Shown here one piece after another: positions 7,829-17,358 of a stretch of 64,000 nucleotides of DNA. How positions within the stretch are numbered: the first letter of the stretch is position 1; every line of letters starts with the position of its first letter. Below the pieces are notes generated by a model. The model was not told the DNA's origin, searched no databases, and saw only the letters and a list, made by a program, of their open reading frames with translations. This stretch comes from Apilactobacillus nanyangensis (GTDB lineage: Bacteria > Bacillota > Bacilli > Lactobacillales > Lactobacillaceae): NCBI RefSeq assembly GCF_016861915.1, contig NZ_BOLX01000009.1, positions 1 to 64,000 on the forward strand, given 5' to 3'. The translations under genes were made by a program, and so were the position numbers.

Positions 7829-9520
7829 ATGGAAAACAAAGAATTAGTTGCTAATGCTCTTTCTAAAGCATTAGACAACGAACTATCTGTAGAAGACATT
7901 CTACCAAAAATTGAAAGACCTAAAGATTCAAAAATGGGTGATTTAGCTTTCCCTACATTTATTTTAGCTAAAAAGTTTAGAAAGGCTCCTCAACAAATTG
8001 CTGCTGATGTAGTAGAAAAGATTGATCAAAGTTCATTTGACCATGTTGAAGCTGCTGGACCTTACGTTAACTTCTTCTTAGATAAGTCAAACTTCAGTGA
8101 AGATGTATTATCAGCTGTATTAGACCAAAAGGAAAACTATGGTCAAAACGAAGATGGTAAGGGTGGTAACGTGACCATCGATATGTCTTCACCTAATATT
8201 GCCAAGCCTATTTCAATGGGTCACTTAAGATCTACTGTTATTGGTAATTCTGTTGCCGAAATCCTTCGTAAAAATGGTTACAACCCAATTAAGGATAACC
8301 ACTTGGGTGACTGGGGAACTCAATTTGGTAAGTTAATTACAGCATACCTAATGTGGGGTAACGAAGAAGACGTTAAAAAAGATCCTATCAATAACTTAGT
8401 TAAGTACTACGTTAAGTTCCACAAAATTGATAAGGAACAACCTGAACTAGACGATGTTGCTAGAGATTGGTTCAGAAAGCTTGAAAATGGTGATGAACAA
8501 GCAACCAAACTATGGAAATGGTTTAGAGAAGTGTCACTTGAAGCCTTTGGTGAAATTTACGACAAGCTAGGTATTACTTTTGATACTTACAATGGTGAAG
8601 CTTTCTACAATGACAAGCTACAAGATGTTGTTGATTCACTACAAGAAAAAGGTCTATTGAGTAAGTCACAAGGTGCTACAATCGTTGATTTACAAAAATA
8701 CGATTTAAACCCTGCTTTAATCTTGAAGAGTGATGGTGCTTCACTATACATCACCAGAGATATTGCAACTGCAATTTACCGTGACCAAACTTACCATCCA
8801 GCTATGAACCTATACGTTGTTGGTTCAGAACAAACTTACTACTTCAAGCAATTGAAGGCTGTATTAATGGAAATGGGTGTTCCTTCAGCTAAGAACCTAC
8901 ACCATATTCCATTTGGTCTAATTACTGTAAATGGTAAGAAGTTATCAACTCGTTCAGGTCGTATTATCCTATTGGACGAAGTATTGAACGAATCAATTGC
9001 AATTGCTAAGAAACAAATTGCTGAAAAGAACCCAGATCTTCCTAACAAAGAAGAAGTTGCTAAAGAAGTTGGTGTTGGTGCCATCGTCTTCGGTGACTTG
9101 AAGAATGAAAAAATTAACAACATTGACTTTAACTTAGAAGATCAATTACGTTTTGAAGGTGAAACTGGACCATACGTACAATACGCTCGTGCACGTGCCG
9201 AAAGTATCTTACGTAAAGCTGGTGACATTGACTTTTCAAACGTTGACAAGAAGCTTAACGATGCAGAATCATGGAACGTTATTAAGTTACTAAATGATTT
9301 CCCAGCAAGAGTTAAGATGGCTTGTGATGAATTTGAACCTTCAGTTATCGCTAAGTACTCATTAAGACTTGCTAAATCATTTAACAAGTACTATGCTCAC
9401 ACTAAGATTTTAGATGATGATGACCAAAGAGATGCTCGTTTAGCCTTAGTTAAATCAGTATCAATCGTCCTAAAAGAATCACTAAGATTACTTGGTGTTA
9501 AGGCTCCTGACGAAATGTAA
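7829..9520 (+). CDS. argS: Arginyl-tRNA synthetase
   Basis: A class I synthetase charging tRNA-Arg. It has the N-terminal additional domain (about 1-110), the HIGH-like signature SMGHLRST, the KMSKS-like region KKLSTRSG and a C-terminal anticodon-binding DALR domain (about 440-563) ending KAPDEM. The length of 563 aa is normal for Gram-positive ArgS. The start follows TGGAGG. It is controlled by the T-box leader immediately upstream and ended by a terminator, so it is monocistronic apart from possible read-through from tRNA-Gly. Confidence 0.97.
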   Translation: MENKELVANALSKALDNELSVEDILPKIERPKDSKMGDLAFPTFILAKKFRKAPQQIAADVVEKIDQSSFDHVEAAGPYVNFFLDKSNFSEDVLSAVLDQKENYGQNEDGKGGNVTIDMSSPNIAKPISMGHLRSTVIGNSVAEILRKNGYNPIKDNHLGDWGTQFGKLITAYLMWGNEEDVKKDPINNLVKYYVKFHKIDKEQPELDDVARDWFRKLENGDEQATKLWKWFREVSLEAFGEIYDKLGITFDTYNGEAFYNDKLQDVVDSLQEKGLLSKSQGATIVDLQKYDLNPALILKSDGASLYITRDIATAIYRDQTYHPAMNLYVVGSEQTYYFKQLKAVLMEMGVPSAKNLHHIPFGLITVNGKKLSTRSGRIILLDEVLNESIAIAKKQIAEKNPDLPNKEEVAKEVGVGAIVFGDLKNEKINNIDFNLEDQLRFEGETGPYVQYARARAESILRKAGDIDFSNVDKKLNDAESWNVIKLLNDFPARVKMACDEFEPSVIAKYSLRLAKSFNKYYAHTKILDDDDQRDARLALVKSVSIVLKESLRLLGVKAPDEM

Positions 9521-9525
9521 TTAAA

Positions 9526-9565
9526 AAAACAGGTTTAACAATTAGTTAAATCTGTTTTTTATTTT
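9526..9565 (+). terminator. Terminator after argS
   Basis: AACAGGTTTAAC pairs with GTTAAATCTGTT around AATTA (one G-T pair), followed by a T-run. Confidence 0.9.
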
Positions 9566-9633
9566 ACCCATTATAGTTAATTTGGGTTAAAATAGTATTA
9601 ATATCATCATCAGTGAAGGAGTAATCATACTAG

Positions 9634-11727
9634 ATGAAAAATGATAAAAAACCAAAAAGTGCTTTTAAAAAATTATGGCACCGATACCAACTAACACGTT
9701 GGATTATCGTAATGTTTTTATTGATGTTTTTTGTAATGAGTGCCTACTGCACAATCATTGCAAAGACTACTCATGTTCAAGATTTACAGTCATCTTTGGA
9801 GCAATCTACCGTAATATATGATGGCAATAATAAAAAGGCTGGTAAAATCTATTCTCAAAAAGGAACTTATGTTGGATTTAAGAATATATCTCCAAACATT
9901 CCGAATGCGATTTTATCGACTGAAGATAGAAACTTCTACAAGGAACACGGTTTTTCTGTTAAAGGATTTGGTCGTGCGATGCTATTAATGGTCAAGAATA
10001 AAATTATGCGTCGTGACTACATTAGTGGTGGAGGAAGTACTTTAACACAACAATTGGTTAAGAATGCTTATTTAACTCAACAACAAACATTTAGTAGAAA
10101 GTTAAAAGAATTATTCTTATCAATCCAAGTTGAAAACGTATATAGTAAAAATCAAATTTTAACTATGTATATGAATAATTCTTATTTCGGTAATGGTGTT
10201 TACGGTGTTGAAGATGCATCAAGACGTTATTTCGGGATGAATGCTAAGGATTTACCTGTACAAGATGCGGCTGTTATCGCCGGTATGTTGACCAATCCAA
10301 GTGCATACAATCCTGTTGATCATCCTAAATTAGCGTTAGATAGAAGAAATGTTGTTTTGCAACTAATGGCTGATAATAATAAGATTAGTCAATCTGAGGC
10401 AAACAAACTAAAGAAGACGCCAATTCAGGTAAAAAACACTTACCAATACAAGGATGGTTATAAGTATCCATACTACTTTGATGCTGTAATTGATGAAGCA
10501 ATTAATAAATATGGATTGTCTGAATCAGACATCATGAATAGAGGATACAAGATTTACACTACGCTAAATCAGGATCAACAAAACAGCATGCAAGATGACT
10601 TCGCAAATGATAGTAATTTCCCAAGCAATGCTTCTGATGGTACTAAGGTCCAAGCAGCTTCAATTGCTTTGGATCCAAGTACCGGTGGGGTAACCGCTGT
10701 GGTTGGTGGACGTGGCCAACATGTATTCCGTGGATATAATCGTGCAACACAGATTAAGCGTCAACCAGGATCAACCATTAAACCACTAGCTGTATATACT
10801 CCGGCGTTGGAAAACGGCTACAATTATAACGATATGCTTCAAAATAAGAAGACATCATATGGTTCTAATAAGTACACACCGGAAAATTACAACAATGTAT
10901 ATACTGGAACAGTTCCTATGTACACTGCATTAGCACAAAGTATGAATGCGCCGGCTGTATGGTTGCTTCACAAGATTGGTGTAGAAAAAGGATACGAGTC
11001 AGTTAAGTCGTTTGGATTACCTGTACAAAAGAAGGATAAAAACCTTGCTTTAGCATTAGGTGGTCTATCAACTGGTGTATCGCCTCAACAAATGGCTGGA
11101 GCATACACTGCGTTTGCAAATGAAGGTAATATGACTACACCTCATTACATTAGAAAGATTGTTGATTCATCTGGAAATGTAATTGTGAATAATGAATCAG
11201 TTACTTCCAAGAATGTCATGTCAAAGGAAGTTGCAAATAAGATGACTAGTATGATGCTAGGCGTATTCGATAATGGTACCGGGGCATCCGCAAAACCAAG
11301 TGGATACTCAATTGCCGGTAAGACTGGTAGTACTGAAGCCGATAACACGGGTGACTCAGATGCCACAAGAGATAAGTGGATTATTGGATACACTCCTAAG
11401 GTTGTTGTTGCTACTTGGGAAGGTTTTGATAATACAAATGCTGGACATCACTTAGAGAATTTAAGTGGTACCGGTGTTGGTCCATTATTTAAGACAGAAT
11501 TACAACAAATATTACCAACTACAGGTAATAATAATTTCAGCGTTAAAGATGCCGCTTATATGGATTCACAAGAAAAGAAGGCTAATAGTTCTTCAGGTTC
11601 TAGTTTCTGGGATAGCGTTTCTGATGGCGCAAACAAAGTATCTAAGAGCCTTGGAAAAGGCTGGGACAATTTAAAGAAGAACGCAAATAATTGGTGGAAT
11701 GATGCCAAAAAATTTGTTGGAGACTAA
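9634..11727 (+). CDS. pbp2A: Class A penicillin-binding protein (transglycosylase/transpeptidase)
   Basis: A bifunctional wall synthase anchored by one N-terminal membrane segment (about 22-43). The GT51 domain has the catalytic Glu97 in STEDRNFYKEHG and the motif GGSTLTQQLVKNA. The transpeptidase domain has SxxK at Ser380 (PGSTIKP), SMN at 436-438 and KTGS at 563-566. The C-terminal tail (about 655-697) is rich in Ser, Lys and Trp. It lacks the long extracellular domains of PBP1a and best fits the PBP2a group. The start is supported by GAAGGAG, although the spacing is long. It is monocistronic, with a strong terminator behind it. Confidence 0.93.
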   Translation: MKNDKKPKSAFKKLWHRYQLTRWIIVMFLLMFFVMSAYCTIIAKTTHVQDLQSSLEQSTVIYDGNNKKAGKIYSQKGTYVGFKNISPNIPNAILSTEDRNFYKEHGFSVKGFGRAMLLMVKNKIMRRDYISGGGSTLTQQLVKNAYLTQQQTFSRKLKELFLSIQVENVYSKNQILTMYMNNSYFGNGVYGVEDASRRYFGMNAKDLPVQDAAVIAGMLTNPSAYNPVDHPKLALDRRNVVLQLMADNNKISQSEANKLKKTPIQVKNTYQYKDGYKYPYYFDAVIDEAINKYGLSESDIMNRGYKIYTTLNQDQQNSMQDDFANDSNFPSNASDGTKVQAASIALDPSTGGVTAVVGGRGQHVFRGYNRATQIKRQPGSTIKPLAVYTPALENGYNYNDMLQNKKTSYGSNKYTPENYNNVYTGTVPMYTALAQSMNAPAVWLLHKIGVEKGYESVKSFGLPVQKKDKNLALALGGLSTGVSPQQMAGAYTAFANEGNMTTPHYIRKIVDSSGNVIVNNESVTSKNVMSKEVANKMTSMMLGVFDNGTGASAKPSGYSIAGKTGSTEADNTGDSDATRDKWIIGYTPKVVVATWEGFDNTNAGHHLENLSGTGVGPLFKTELQQILPTTGNNNFSVKDAAYMDSQEKKANSSSGSSFWDSVSDGANKVSKSLGKGWDNLKKNANNWWNDAKKFVGD

Positions 11728-11743
11728 ATTGACCAATTAATAT

Positions 11744-11783
11744 AAAACGTCGTATCATTGTTATTAAGTGATACGACGTTTTT
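11744..11783 (+). terminator. Terminator after pbp2A
   Basis: A 14-bp perfect stem, AAAACGTCGTATCA (11744-11757) with TGATACGACGTTTT, ending in a T-run. It lies just before the yhaO ribosome binding site, so yhaO needs read-through or an unseen promoter. Confidence 0.92.
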
Positions 11784-11802
11784 AGTTAAAGGAGTAGTTA
11801 AA

Positions 11803-12990
11803 TTGAAATTTATTCATGCCGCTGATTTACATTTAGAGAGCCCGTTTAAGGGTTTGAAGAATGATGAAACTCCAAATGGATTATGGAAACAAATATATGA
11901 TTCTACTTTCAAATCTTTTGAAAGAATCGTAAATGATGCCATCGAATACGAAGTTGATTTCGTATTATTGGCCGGTGACTTGTTTGATCGAGACAATCAA
12001 ACCCCTAAGACTTATGATTTCTTTCAATCACAAATGCAGAAACTAAATGAACACAATATCGATGTATACATGATTTACGGAAATCATGATTATTTTGATA
12101 TGCAAAAAGAATCTGTATCGTTTCCTGATAACGTTCATGTCTTTGGTAATGAAGTTGAAACCAAAACATTTACTCTAGATGGTAAGAAGATTGCCATTAC
12201 CGGTTTTAGTTATGCTAATAAATGGATTACAGATAAAAAAATTGATGAATATCCAGTAAAAAATGATGTAGACGTGCAAATAGGGATGCTACACGGTGGT
12301 TTGGAACAAACAGGGGATCATTATGCTCCATTCTCATTAGAAGACCTTATAAGTAAGAAATATGACTATTGGGCATTAGGTCATATTCATAAACGCCAAC
12401 AACTAAACGAAAGCCCATTGGTATTTTATTCTGGTAATATTCAGGGAAGACATAAGAACGAACCAGGCGATAAGGGATACCTACTAGTTGATGATGAAAG
12501 TGGAAAGATGAAAGCAACATTCCATGCCACATCATTAATTGATTGGTTAACTCTTGATTTAAATATGGATTTTGTTGATGTTGAAAGTGCCAAAAATCAC
12601 ATATTACAAGTTTTGATGGGCAATAAGTTTGAAAACATGCAATTGATTAGTTTGAACCTTATCTTTAATAACCCAGTTTCTGATGGTCAAAGACAGGACT
12701 TAGAATATCGAGTTATCAATGCGCTAAGTAAGGATTATGAACAATTAAATGCATGGATTTATGAAATTAATGTAAGATTGAGCAATGACCAAAAGATGTC
12801 ATCAATTGACCAAGATATTTGGGATGAGGCACAAGCAAAAGTGTTCTCTGAAGATGAAATCAGTTCAGTTTCTAAATCGTTACGTAAGTATGATTTTATT
12901 GCACAACATTTGGATGACTCCAAAGAAGATTTAATGGAACAAACAAAAATGAAGCTGCTAGGTGGAAAGGAGGATACGGATGAAGATTAA
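11803..12990 (+). CDS. yhaO: Metallophosphoesterase, YhaO/SbcD-like DNA repair nuclease
   Basis: An Mre11/SbcD-type calcineurin-fold phosphoesterase that should work with the adjacent SMC-like ATPase. Metal-binding motifs in order are AADLHLESP (8-16), GDLFDR, GNHDY and GHIHKR. The reading frame stays open into the preceding terminator, but the TTG at 11803 is the right start: GGAG lies 8 nt upstream and KFIHAADLH is the conserved N-terminus. That gives 395 aa, against about 400 for YhaO. Its last 11 nt overlap yhaN. A role in DNA end processing is inferred from the family. Confidence 0.88.
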   Translation: MKFIHAADLHLESPFKGLKNDETPNGLWKQIYDSTFKSFERIVNDAIEYEVDFVLLAGDLFDRDNQTPKTYDFFQSQMQKLNEHNIDVYMIYGNHDYFDMQKESVSFPDNVHVFGNEVETKTFTLDGKKIAITGFSYANKWITDKKIDEYPVKNDVDVQIGMLHGGLEQTGDHYAPFSLEDLISKKYDYWALGHIHKRQQLNESPLVFYSGNIQGRHKNEPGDKGYLLVDDESGKMKATFHATSLIDWLTLDLNMDFVDVESAKNHILQVLMGNKFENMQLISLNLIFNNPVSDGQRQDLEYRVINALSKDYEQLNAWIYEINVRLSNDQKMSSIDQDIWDEAQAKVFSEDEISSVSKSLRKYDFIAQHLDDSKEDLMEQTKMKLLGGKEDTDED

Positions 12991-15472
12991 TAAGTTAGAA
13001 GTGCTTGGTTACGGTAAATGGCACGACGTATCCTTTGATTTTAATGATGACAACCTACAAATCATATTTGGTAACAATGAAGCAGGTAAAACAACATTAT
13101 TAAGCTTGATTGAAGGTATTTTGTTTGGTTATGTCGACGGACGTGGAAGTGCGTATGAACAATATATTCCACGAGATACTAAATCATATGGTGGAAAACT
13201 GACAATTACCACCGATGACAATCGTCACTTTATTTTGACTAGAATTGCTGGAACCCACGGTGGAGAGCTATCAATTTACGATATCGATAATGATATGCAA
13301 ACCTCAAATGACATTCTAGAAAAGATTTTAGGACCAATTGATCGAGATACCTTTGAACAACTATTCTATTTTGGTGACTTAGACATTAAACAAATCTCTA
13401 AGTTGAGTAAAAATGAGTTAGTTAGTCGGATTCAAAAAGTTGGCTTTGTCGGAAGTGATCAATGGTTAGAGCTAAGAGACAAGTTTGATAAAGAAGCAAA
13501 GGACTTATATGCTCCAACCGGACGTAAGCCACCTTTGAATCAAAAGCTTAAAGAATACGACGATTTATTGGACAAGATTGCTGAAAGCAAGAATAGTTTA
13601 AATGATTACAACCAATTGATTAGTCAAAAGAATGCTTTAGAAGCATCCATTAATCAATCTAAGCAAAAGGTTAGTGAGTTAGAAAAGAAACTGACTCAAT
13701 TAAATCATTTCAAACAGGTTTGGCCAGTGTATCAACAACTTTCATCTTTAAAGCGAGATAAGTTTGAATTTAAAGATGGATTCTTTGATGACGATGTTAA
13801 ACAATTTAATGAATTAACCAATCAACTATTCTTAATCAATCAACAAATTGATAGTATCGAAAAATCAATTAACCAATTGAACGGTTCGATGAATAACGAT
13901 GATGATTTGAAGAAGTTTAATGAATACAAGACTGAAATTGATAAACTAGTTCAATCATTCTACAAAGTTAATGAACAAATCAATCAGTTAAGTGTTAACC
14001 GATCAATGATTAACGAAATTAATCGCCAAGATAGTCAACAAGTTGTTGCTAGCAGGGATGATATTGTTTCAATCGAAGGCATTAAACAACAACTTTCTGA
14101 ACTTCAAACAAGAAAGCAAAAGCCATCTAATAGTTTTTCTATCATTGGTCTAATTGGTGTAGTTATTGGAATTGCAATGCTTACCGTATTACCAGGAGCA
14201 TTAAAACTGGTTGGAATTATTGTATTATTGCTCAGTGGAATTTATACCGGATCCGTTAAGTTCAAGAAAAACGAAGATAGTAATTCTAATCAAGAACGTG
14301 ACACATTAAATAGTCAATTAGTAGATTATGGTAATGAATACTCCTTTAATGCTGAAAATGTTGATGATTGGTTATCAGAACAAAAGTACTTAGCTCGTAA
14401 GACTAAAGATAATAATCAAAAGGCTAAGTATGAAGAAGAAATGAATCAACTAAATGAAGGTCTAAAAGAATACTTTTCTGAATGGCAACGAGTGTTTAGT
14501 GGCCTTAACATTAATGATTCATTTGATAATCAACTTTCACAAATTCGTACTTATCTAAATAAGATGAATGAAGAAAATGCAATTAATCTACGAAACAATA
14601 ATCAATTGCAAAACTACTTACAACAAAAATCATCCTTAATAGATAAACAAATTCAGTATAAGAGGGATTACTCTGAATTCTTGAATACTAGAAAAGTCGA
14701 GAATGGCGATGAATTTAAAGAAATTGTGGAACAACAAAGAAGTCATTCAATTAAAGCAGCTCAACTACAGAACGTTAAGGATCAAATTACCGATGACGAT
14801 GTAAAGGCTCTAGATACCTTTAATGATTTATTTGAATTGGACAATCAATTGAATTCAGCAGATGAAGCAATGACTACTGAAAAACAATCATTACTAAATG
14901 CATCTCAACAATTAGAAAGCTTAAACATTCAATTGAAACACGTTATTGCTGATGGAACCTACAACGAACTAGTGCAAAAGCAAAGTAACCTAGAAGCAGA
15001 AATCAATGAAATGGTTGATCAATGGATGAGCATGAAACTTGCTAACTCCTGGATTGATGAGTCATTAAACATTGCAACTGCTGATAGAATTCCGTTGTTC
15101 GAGTCCAAGGCAAAAGAATTCTTTGCAATCTTGACCGATAACAGATATACAGGAATTACTTACTACAAGAGTAAGTTAAAGGTGACTAGGGATGATAAGG
15201 TTCAATTTGATGCTGGAGAACTATCTAGAGGAACAATTGAACAACTTTACCTAGCCTTGATTCTGTCACTTTCTGTGGTATTTGGTAGGGACTATCGTTT
15301 ACCATTAATCATCGATGATGGATTAACTGAATTCGATCAACAACGAACAGGTAATGCAATTAAGCTATTAGATAATATCAGCGAATCAATGCAGGTGATT
15401 TATGTTACTTGTGATTCTGATATTTTAAAACTAGTAGATGACAAATCAGTGCTAAATTTAAATGAGTACTAA
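12980..15472 (+). CDS. yhaN: YhaN-like AAA ATPase with SMC-type coiled coils
   Basis: A partner of YhaO. Walker A is GNNEAGKT (31-38). Long coiled-coil stretches rich in Gln, Asn and Lys fill about 170-700. The ABC-type signature is ELSRGT (about 747) and Walker B is LPLIIDDGL. Two adjacent hydrophobic segments (about 380-425, including GIIVLLLSGIY) interrupt the coiled coil and could form a membrane hairpin. The ATG at 12980 follows AAAGGAGG and overlaps yhaO. At 830 aa it is shorter than B. subtilis YhaN. Nuclease coupling is inferred from SbcCD/Rad50-Mre11. Confidence 0.88.
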   Translation: MKINKLEVLGYGKWHDVSFDFNDDNLQIIFGNNEAGKTTLLSLIEGILFGYVDGRGSAYEQYIPRDTKSYGGKLTITTDDNRHFILTRIAGTHGGELSIYDIDNDMQTSNDILEKILGPIDRDTFEQLFYFGDLDIKQISKLSKNELVSRIQKVGFVGSDQWLELRDKFDKEAKDLYAPTGRKPPLNQKLKEYDDLLDKIAESKNSLNDYNQLISQKNALEASINQSKQKVSELEKKLTQLNHFKQVWPVYQQLSSLKRDKFEFKDGFFDDDVKQFNELTNQLFLINQQIDSIEKSINQLNGSMNNDDDLKKFNEYKTEIDKLVQSFYKVNEQINQLSVNRSMINEINRQDSQQVVASRDDIVSIEGIKQQLSELQTRKQKPSNSFSIIGLIGVVIGIAMLTVLPGALKLVGIIVLLLSGIYTGSVKFKKNEDSNSNQERDTLNSQLVDYGNEYSFNAENVDDWLSEQKYLARKTKDNNQKAKYEEEMNQLNEGLKEYFSEWQRVFSGLNINDSFDNQLSQIRTYLNKMNEENAINLRNNNQLQNYLQQKSSLIDKQIQYKRDYSEFLNTRKVENGDEFKEIVEQQRSHSIKAAQLQNVKDQITDDDVKALDTFNDLFELDNQLNSADEAMTTEKQSLLNASQQLESLNIQLKHVIADGTYNELVQKQSNLEAEINEMVDQWMSMKLANSWIDESLNIATADRIPLFESKAKEFFAILTDNRYTGITYYKSKLKVTRDDKVQFDAGELSRGTIEQLYLALILSLSVVFGRDYRLPLIIDDGLTEFDQQRTGNAIKLLDNISESMQVIYVTCDSDILKLVDDKSVLNLNEY

Positions 15473-15506
15473 AAAAGACTCCGGAAAATTCCGGAGTCTT
15501 TTTTAT
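15473..15506. terminator. Bidirectional terminator, yhaN / prsA
   Basis: GACTCCGGAA / TTCCGGAGTC, with A-runs on the left and T-runs on the right; it serves the two convergent genes. Confidence 0.94.
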
Positions 15507-15513
15507 TTAACTA

Positions 15514-16398
15514 TTATTTGCTGCTTGATGAGCTAGTTAAGTATGATGATAGGATGTTTTGTAAGTCCTTATCCTTAATTTCAACTCCACCATTCTTAAG
15601 AACCTTAGTTACAACGCTCTTTAGAGTAGTGCTGTCGCTTAACTTAGAAGTAGCGATTTGATCCTTTAAATCATTGATGTGGTCATTGTATGAACCCTTC
15701 TTAGGGTGGTTAACCATTTGGATGATTTGGTATCCGTATTGAGTCTTAACAGGTGTCTTAGTGTATTCGCCGTTTGATAGCTTGTAAGCAGCTTTTCTAA
15801 ATGCTGAATCGATGCTTGAGTCAGTGTTATCAAATGGAGTTACACGACCTGACTTGTTCTTGTTTGAAGTGTCTTTTGAGTACTTCTTAGCAAGATCTGA
15901 GAACTTCTTACCATCTTTAAGTTCTGAGATAACTTTTTCAGCAGTCTTCTTGTCAGATACTAAAATTTCGTTAACAGTAACCTTTGGTTCGTAGCTCTTG
16001 AATTGTTTCTTTAGGTCAGCTGTAGAGTATGAAATGTTAGCTCTAACTGCAGCCTTTAGAAGTAGGTTTGATTTTAGTTGGTTCTTGAAACTAGTAGTAG
16101 TTAAACCTTGTTGTTCAAGTAAAGTTTCAAATTCTGAACCGTATTGACTCTTGTATTGGTTGTATTGAGCGTTTACTTCTGATGAAGAAACCTTGTTACC
16201 ATATTCCTTGTTCAATACCTTGTCTAAAATCATTTGTTGTAGAACTTGTTTACCGTTTGAAGTGTTCTTCATGCTGCTGTAGTATTCGCTTTGGGTAATC
16301 TTACCACCGTTAGTAACGGCAACAGTCTTATCACCACAGGCAACTAATGAAACACTTAGTAATGCACCGGCAAGTCCAACTAGAACTTTTTTATTCAT
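15514..16398 (-). CDS. prsA: PrsA foldase lipoprotein (parvulin-type PPIase)
   Basis: A membrane-anchored chaperone that folds secreted proteins outside the membrane. The signal peptide starts [11 protein letters not shown] and ends in the lipobox LVAC, with Cys21 lipidated. A helical N-domain is followed by the rotamase domain (about 130-225, from [17 protein letters not shown] to QYGYQIIQM). The C-terminus is a serine run. I prefer the ATG at 16398 over one 18 nt upstream because it gives a standard signal peptide; neither has a strong site. It is convergent with yhaN. Confidence 0.92.
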   Translation of the reverse strand: MNKKVLVGLAGALLSVSLVACGDKTVAVTNGGKITQSEYYSSMKNTSNGKQVLQQMILDKVLNKEYGNKVSSSEVNAQYNQYKSQYGSEFETLLEQQGLTTTSFKNQLKSNLLLKAAVRANISYSTADLKKQFKSYEPKVTVNEILVSDKKTAEKVISELKDGKKFSDLAKKYSKDTSNKNKSGRVTPFDNTDSSIDSAFRKAAYKLSNGEYTKTPVKTQYGYQIIQMVNHPKKGSYNDHINDLKDQIATSKLSDSTTLKSVVTKVLKNGGVEIKDKDLQNILSSYLTSSSSSK

Positions 16399-16429
16399 AA
16401 TGTAATACACATCCATTTCTTTATTTTAT

Positions 16430-16473
16430 CTATCATTAACTGATAGTTTTACGTTAACACATAGTAAATTCTA
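16430..16473 (-). promoter_or_regulatory. prsA promoter and 5' UTR hairpin
   Basis: Minus-strand extended -10 TGATAGAAT (TAGAAT at 16473-16468). The untranslated leader contains CTATCA-N5-TGATAG (16430-16446), a small perfect inverted repeat about 30 nt before the start codon. Its role is unknown. Confidence 0.5.
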
Positions 16474-16502
16474 TCACAAAAAAACTTAAGAAATTTTTAA
16501 AT

Positions 16503-16814
16503 TTATTTGGTGATATTATTAATTCTTTGGTTAATTAAATCTACGTGCGGATTGATTTTGAATTGATATCCATCAATATCTCTTTGCATAGCTTCAATAG
16601 TGGGCTTTGACTTGCTAACCTCATCCTGTAATTTGGAAATGTTAGCAGTTAGCTTACTTTTTTGATCTAAAACGTTAGAAACGCCATTGATTTTATCTTT
16701 AGTAGATGAATAAATACTGTTGGCCAATTCTTTTGGATCACGTTTAGTAACAACTAGATAAGCGCCCAAACCAGCTGCAGATAATCCCAGTAGCTTTAGC
16801 ATTGATTTAATCAT
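16503..16814 (-). CDS. YtxH-like small membrane-anchored protein
   Basis: A 103-aa protein with an N-terminal hydrophobic segment (about 4-23, KSMLKLLGLSAAGLGAYLVV) followed by a Lys/Asp/Ser-rich, helical, probably coiled region, which is the general look of YtxH-type proteins. No catalytic motif. Its site GGAGGAA overlaps the last codons of hit, so it is translated as the second gene of a hit operon. Function unknown. Confidence 0.6.
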   Translation of the reverse strand: MIKSMLKLLGLSAAGLGAYLVVTKRDPKELANSIYSSTKDKINGVSNVLDQKSKLTANISKLQDEVSKSKPTIEAMQRDIDGYQFKINPHVDLINQRINNITK

Positions 16815-16816
16815 GC

Positions 16817-17245
16817 TTATTCCTCCAATGAACTAATAATATTTGCTTTAATTTGTTCAAAAGCCTCTTCATTGTACTTATCTGAGTTGTCTTGAAAGCT
16901 CATAGAGAAGCCATCGTTTTCACTATATCTAGGAATAAGGTGGAAATGTGAATGGAACACAGATTGATATGCCAATTCACCGTTGTTATTTACGATGTTC
17001 ATTCCTAGAATATCTGGAGCTGATTTTTGAATCGCTCTAGCAATCTTAGGAATTCTTGAAAATACTTGTTCAGCAAGTTTTTCATCATATTCGTAGATAT
17101 TAGCAACATGTTTTTTTGGCACAACTAAAGTGTGACCAGGTGTAGCTTGTGAAATGTCCAAGAAAGCTTTCACATATTCATCTTCGTAAATAGTGTAACT
17201 TGGGATTTCACCATCAATTATTTTGCAGAATACACAATCACTCAT
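16817..17245 (-). CDS. hit: HIT family nucleotide hydrolase
   Basis: A histidine-triad protein hydrolysing nucleoside phosphoramidates and related adenylated compounds. The triad HSHFH has catalytic histidines at 98, 100 and 102. The N-terminal CVFC (4-7) is the zinc-binding pair of the HinT group, and GHTLVVPKKH (37-46) is conserved. At 142 aa the length is normal. It has a site AAAGGAAG and is divergent from ecsA. The hit, prsA and ecsAB neighbourhood is common in lactobacilli. Confidence 0.93.
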   Translation of the reverse strand: MSDCVFCKIIDGEIPSYTIYEDEYVKAFLDISQATPGHTLVVPKKHVANIYEYDEKLAEQVFSRIPKIARAIQKSAPDILGMNIVNNNGELAYQSVFHSHFHLIPRYSENDGFSMSFQDNSDKYNEEAFEQIKANIISSLEE

Positions 17246-17316
17246 ATTATTCTTCCTTTCTTTGATATTACTGTGATTATATACATATTAACATAAATTA
17301 AGCTTAAAGGAACTTG

Positions 17317-17325
17317 TGATATAAT
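17317..17325 (+). promoter_or_regulatory. Promoter of ecsAB (extended -10)
   Basis: TGATATAAT (17317-17325), a perfect extended -10, 34 nt before the GTG start. Confidence 0.7.
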
Positions 17326-17358
17326 TGACTTTAATAAATTTCATAGGGGTGATATTCC

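Noticed and set aside
11273-11674. Two plus-strand frames inside pbp2A
   Set aside because: They are +1 shadows of the transpeptidase domain; pbp2A is intact through KTGS, so no frameshift is present.
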